The notes beneath the pieces are model-generated. The model saw only the letters and a list, made by a program, of their open reading frames with translations. It had not been told where the DNA came from and searched no databases. The position numbers were made by a program, and so were the translations under genes. Of a stretch of 7,348 nucleotides of DNA, positions 6,217 through 7,348 are shown in pieces (position 1 is the stretch's first letter; each line of letters starts with the position of its first letter). Source of the DNA: Chloroflexota bacterium (GTDB taxonomy: Bacteria; Chloroflexota; Limnocylindria; Limnocylindrales; CSP1-4); the NCBI GenBank assembly GCA_025935655.1, contig JAICUV010000174.1:1-7348 (forward strand), written 5' to 3'.

Positions 6217-6894
6217 ATGGGAGGGAAAGCGGCGATCGGTGGCGGCCTCGTCGTGGGCCTGCTCGTCGGGGCGGCGATCGTGGCCGGTGCGGTCGCGCTC
6301 GCCCCCGGGCCGGTGGCCCCGACGGGAACACCCGTCGCCGCGGTCAGCGCGACCCCGGAGGCGTCGCTCGCGCCGTCGCCCTCAGCGAGCGCCTCCTCCT
6401 CGCCGTCGCCCGACCCGTCGAGCGCCGCCCCGTCCGCGACCTCGCTCGCGGAGGCCTTCGGGATCGGGGAGCCGGCGCCGCCACTCACGGTCCCGCAGCT
6501 GGGCGGCGGGGAGATCTCGCTCGCGGCCCTCAAGGGCAAGCCCGTGTGGGTCAACTTCATGGCGACCTGGTGCGCGCCGTGCCGCGACGAGCTGCCGGTG
6601 ATGAACGGGTTTGCGGCGCGCTACGCGGAGACGGGGCTGGTGATCCTCGCGATCGATGTGAGGGAGGACGAGGCCGCCGTGGACGCGTTCATCAGCGACA
6701 TGAAGGTCAGCTTTCCGGTGGGTCTCGACGGGACCGGCGAGGCGCAGGCTGACTGGGGCGCGTACGCGCTCCCGGTCCACTTCTGGATCGACGCGGACGG
6801 GATCGTCCAGGACGGCGCGCTGGGCGGCATCGGCCCGGAGGCGATGGCCAAGGGGCTGCAGACGGTCCTGCCGGGGGTGACCGTCACCCCGTAG
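6217..6894 (+). CDS. membrane-anchored TlpA/ResA-like thiol-disulfide oxidoreductase
   Basis: A 225-residue extracytoplasmic thioredoxin-fold protein. Residues 8-30 form a hydrophobic N-terminal anchor, and 31-77 a Ser/Pro/Ala linker. Residues 80-220 form the TlpA domain: AFGIGEPAPPLTVPQLGGGEISLAALKGKPVWVNFMATWCAPCRDELP in outline, with the redox pair Cys119-Cys122 in WCAPC, then LVILAIDVRED (141-151) and the cis-proline P186 in ALPVHFWID. TlpA and ResA proteins reduce disulfides outside the membrane, often for cytochrome c maturation. No cytochrome gene is visible here. Possible clients are the six-cysteine RlpA-like protein or other exported proteins, which is conjecture. ATG 6217 is chosen because it gives a clean N-terminal anchor and a TANNNT box eight bases upstream. 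An in-frame ATG at 6133 would add 28 residues and overlap the divergent sortase-like gene. Confidence 0.9.
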   Translation: MGGKAAIGGGLVVGLLVGAAIVAGAVALAPGPVAPTGTPVAAVSATPEASLAPSPSASASSSPSPDPSSAAPSATSLAEAFGIGEPAPPLTVPQLGGGEISLAALKGKPVWVNFMATWCAPCRDELPVMNGFAARYAETGLVILAIDVREDEAAVDAFISDMKVSFPVGLDGTGEAQADWGAYALPVHFWIDADGIVQDGALGGIGPEAMAKGLQTVLPGVTVTP

Positions 6895-6923
6895 CCTCGT
6901 GCACGGGGCATCGGCAGGGTCCC

Positions 6924-6937
6924 GGCGGGCTCCCGCC
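6924..6937 (+). terminator. GC hairpin downstream of the TlpA-like gene
   Basis: GGCGGGCTCCCGCC is a perfect palindrome 30 bases after the stop codon. It has no T-tract and overlaps the first 11-base repeat unit, so termination is only a possibility. Confidence 0.25.
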
Positions 6938-6979
6938 GAGCTCCGGCCAGCCCCGCCGGGCTCCCGCCCAGGTCCACCG
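6926..6979. repeat. degenerate 11-base tandem repeat before palindromic element copy 1
   Basis: Units: CGGGCTCCCGC (6926-6936), CGAGCTCCGGC (6937-6947), a shortened CAGCCCCGC (6948-6956), CGGGCTCCCGC (6957-6967), then a decayed CCAGGTCCACCG (6968-6979). The same unit precedes copy 2, so this block belongs to a larger 245-base repeated arrangement. Confidence 0.65.
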
Positions 6980-7103
6980 TGACTCGGCTCTGAGTCAGAT
7001 CGCGGCGGCTCACGCACGGCGTCACGGCTCAAGTGGCACTTCGTCTGCAGTGCCACGCGTGGGAGCAGCCGATTTGACTCACAGCGGAGTCAGGAGCGCG
7101 AGG
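6973..7103. repeat. long self-complementary element, copy 1
   Basis: A noncoding repeat whose self-complementary core is 6980-7092. Its ends are imperfect inverted repeats. Bases 6980-7002 pair with 7070-7092 at 20 of 23 positions plus one G-T wobble, and after a two-base bulge the pairing runs on for six of seven more (7005-7011 with 7063-7069). Each arm is itself a small palindrome, TGACTC-N6-GAGTCA (6980-6997 and 7075-7092). Inside lies a perfect 8-base stem, GTGGCACT (7033-7040) with AGTGCCAC (7049-7056), around an 8-base loop. Copy 2 lies 245 bases downstream with 8 mismatches in 124 bases. No flanking target-site duplication is visible and no protein is encoded. Confidence 0.85.
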
Positions 7104-7180
7104 AAGCGGGGGAGGGAGCGCGCCCGGAACGGGGCGAGGACCGGGCGGCCGTCGCCCACCCGGCGAGGCCGGCTACCCGC
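7104..7180. other. GC-rich spacer between repeat copies
   Basis: Separates palindromic copy 1 from the 11-base units of copy 2. It begins purine-rich (GCGGGGGAGGGAGCG) and then has short GC inverted pieces such as CCGGG (7141-7145) with CCCGG (7159-7163). No gene or recognisable site is seen. Confidence 0.5.
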
Positions 7181-7223
7181 CGGGTCCCACCGGGCTCCCA
7201 CCGGGCTCCCATCGGGCTCCACG
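7181..7223. repeat. 11-base tandem repeat before palindromic element copy 2
   Basis: Four units: CGGGTCCCAC (7181-7190), CGGGCTCCCAC (7191-7201), CGGGCTCCCAT (7202-7212) and CGGGCTCCACG (7213-7223). These are cleaner than the equivalent block before copy 1. The period is close to one helical turn. Confidence 0.75.
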
Positions 7224-7348
7224 TTGACTCGGCTCTGAGTCAGATCGCGGCGGCTCACGCACGGCGTCACGCCACAAGTGGCACTTCGTCCGCCACGCCA
7301 TGCGGGGGAGCAGCCGATTTGACTCACAGCGGAGTCAGGAGCGCGAGG
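7218..7348. repeat. long self-complementary element, copy 2 (continues to window edge)
   Basis: Same architecture as copy 1, shifted by 245 bases, with its core at 7225-7337. The terminal palindromes TGACTC-N6-GAGTCA are at 7225-7242 and 7320-7337, and both arms are identical to copy 1. The centre differs: the 8-base stem of copy 1 is lost and replaced by GCCAC-AA-GTGGC (7271-7282), and GTGGC (7278-7282) can also pair with GCCAC (7292-7296). The match to copy 1 continues to the last base, so the array probably runs beyond the window. Confidence 0.85.

Noticed and set aside
6980..7092. Recent miniature transposon insertion
   Set aside because: It has terminal inverted repeats but no target-site duplication, and the downstream flank is the same in both copies, so independent insertion is not supported. 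An ancient origin remains possible.
6621..7327. Two minus-strand frames sharing TPCVSRRDLTQSRV within the repeat region
   Set aside because: The similarity comes entirely from the duplicated hairpin element. The 245-base period is not a multiple of three, and the surrounding residues are low complexity.
6926..7348. CRISPR array or integron attC sites
   Set aside because: Units are long, palindromic and only two, without short uniform spacers or cas genes. The attC core motifs (RYYYAAC / GTTRRRY) are not found at the ends.

Overview
The window is 7.3 kb of very GC-rich bacterial DNA with dense coding, no rRNA or tRNA, and no transposase. The best guess for its source is a high-GC Chloroflexota (Limnocylindria-like) bacterium, with an actinobacterium as the alternative. 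The reasons are the actinobacterial-type inositol-phosphate synthase, several envelope proteins with Ser/Pro-rich linkers of a style I associate with Chloroflexota, and probable leaderless promoters. This assignment is inference only.

Layout. (1) Bases 1-1766, minus strand, hold a tightly packed operon: an ArsR-family regulator, a CDP-alcohol phosphatidyltransferase that overlaps it by four bases (GTGA), and myo-inositol-1-phosphate synthase ten bases further on, cut by the window edge. Together they look like a regulated inositol-phospholipid pathway. One enzyme makes inositol phosphate from glucose-6-phosphate, the next attaches it to CDP-diacylglycerol, and the regulator probably acts on a palindromic operator at 1809-1840. 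(2) Bases 1767-1998 are a gene-free divergent region holding that operator and promoter. (3) Bases 1999-5367, plus strand, hold a secreted RlpA-like double-psi beta-barrel protein, a 14-helix DHA2-type MFS exporter, and a CorA-family channel that overlaps the exporter by 32 bases. (4) Bases 5389-6147, minus strand, hold a membrane-anchored sortase-like protein, convergent with corA. (5) Bases 6217-6894, plus strand, hold a membrane-anchored TlpA-like thioredoxin, divergent from the sortase-like gene. (6) Bases 6895-7348 contain no gene. They hold two copies, 245 bases apart, of a long self-complementary element, each preceded by an 11-base tandem repeat.

The most unusual points are the terminal palindromic repeat array, whose arms are identical between copies while the centre varies; a sortase fold with Ser where the catalytic Cys should be; a CorA whose GMN signature reads GMS; and the probable ArsR control of inositol-lipid synthesis. 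Three genes also have a TANNNT box only 7-9 bases before the ATG, which points to leaderless mRNAs.
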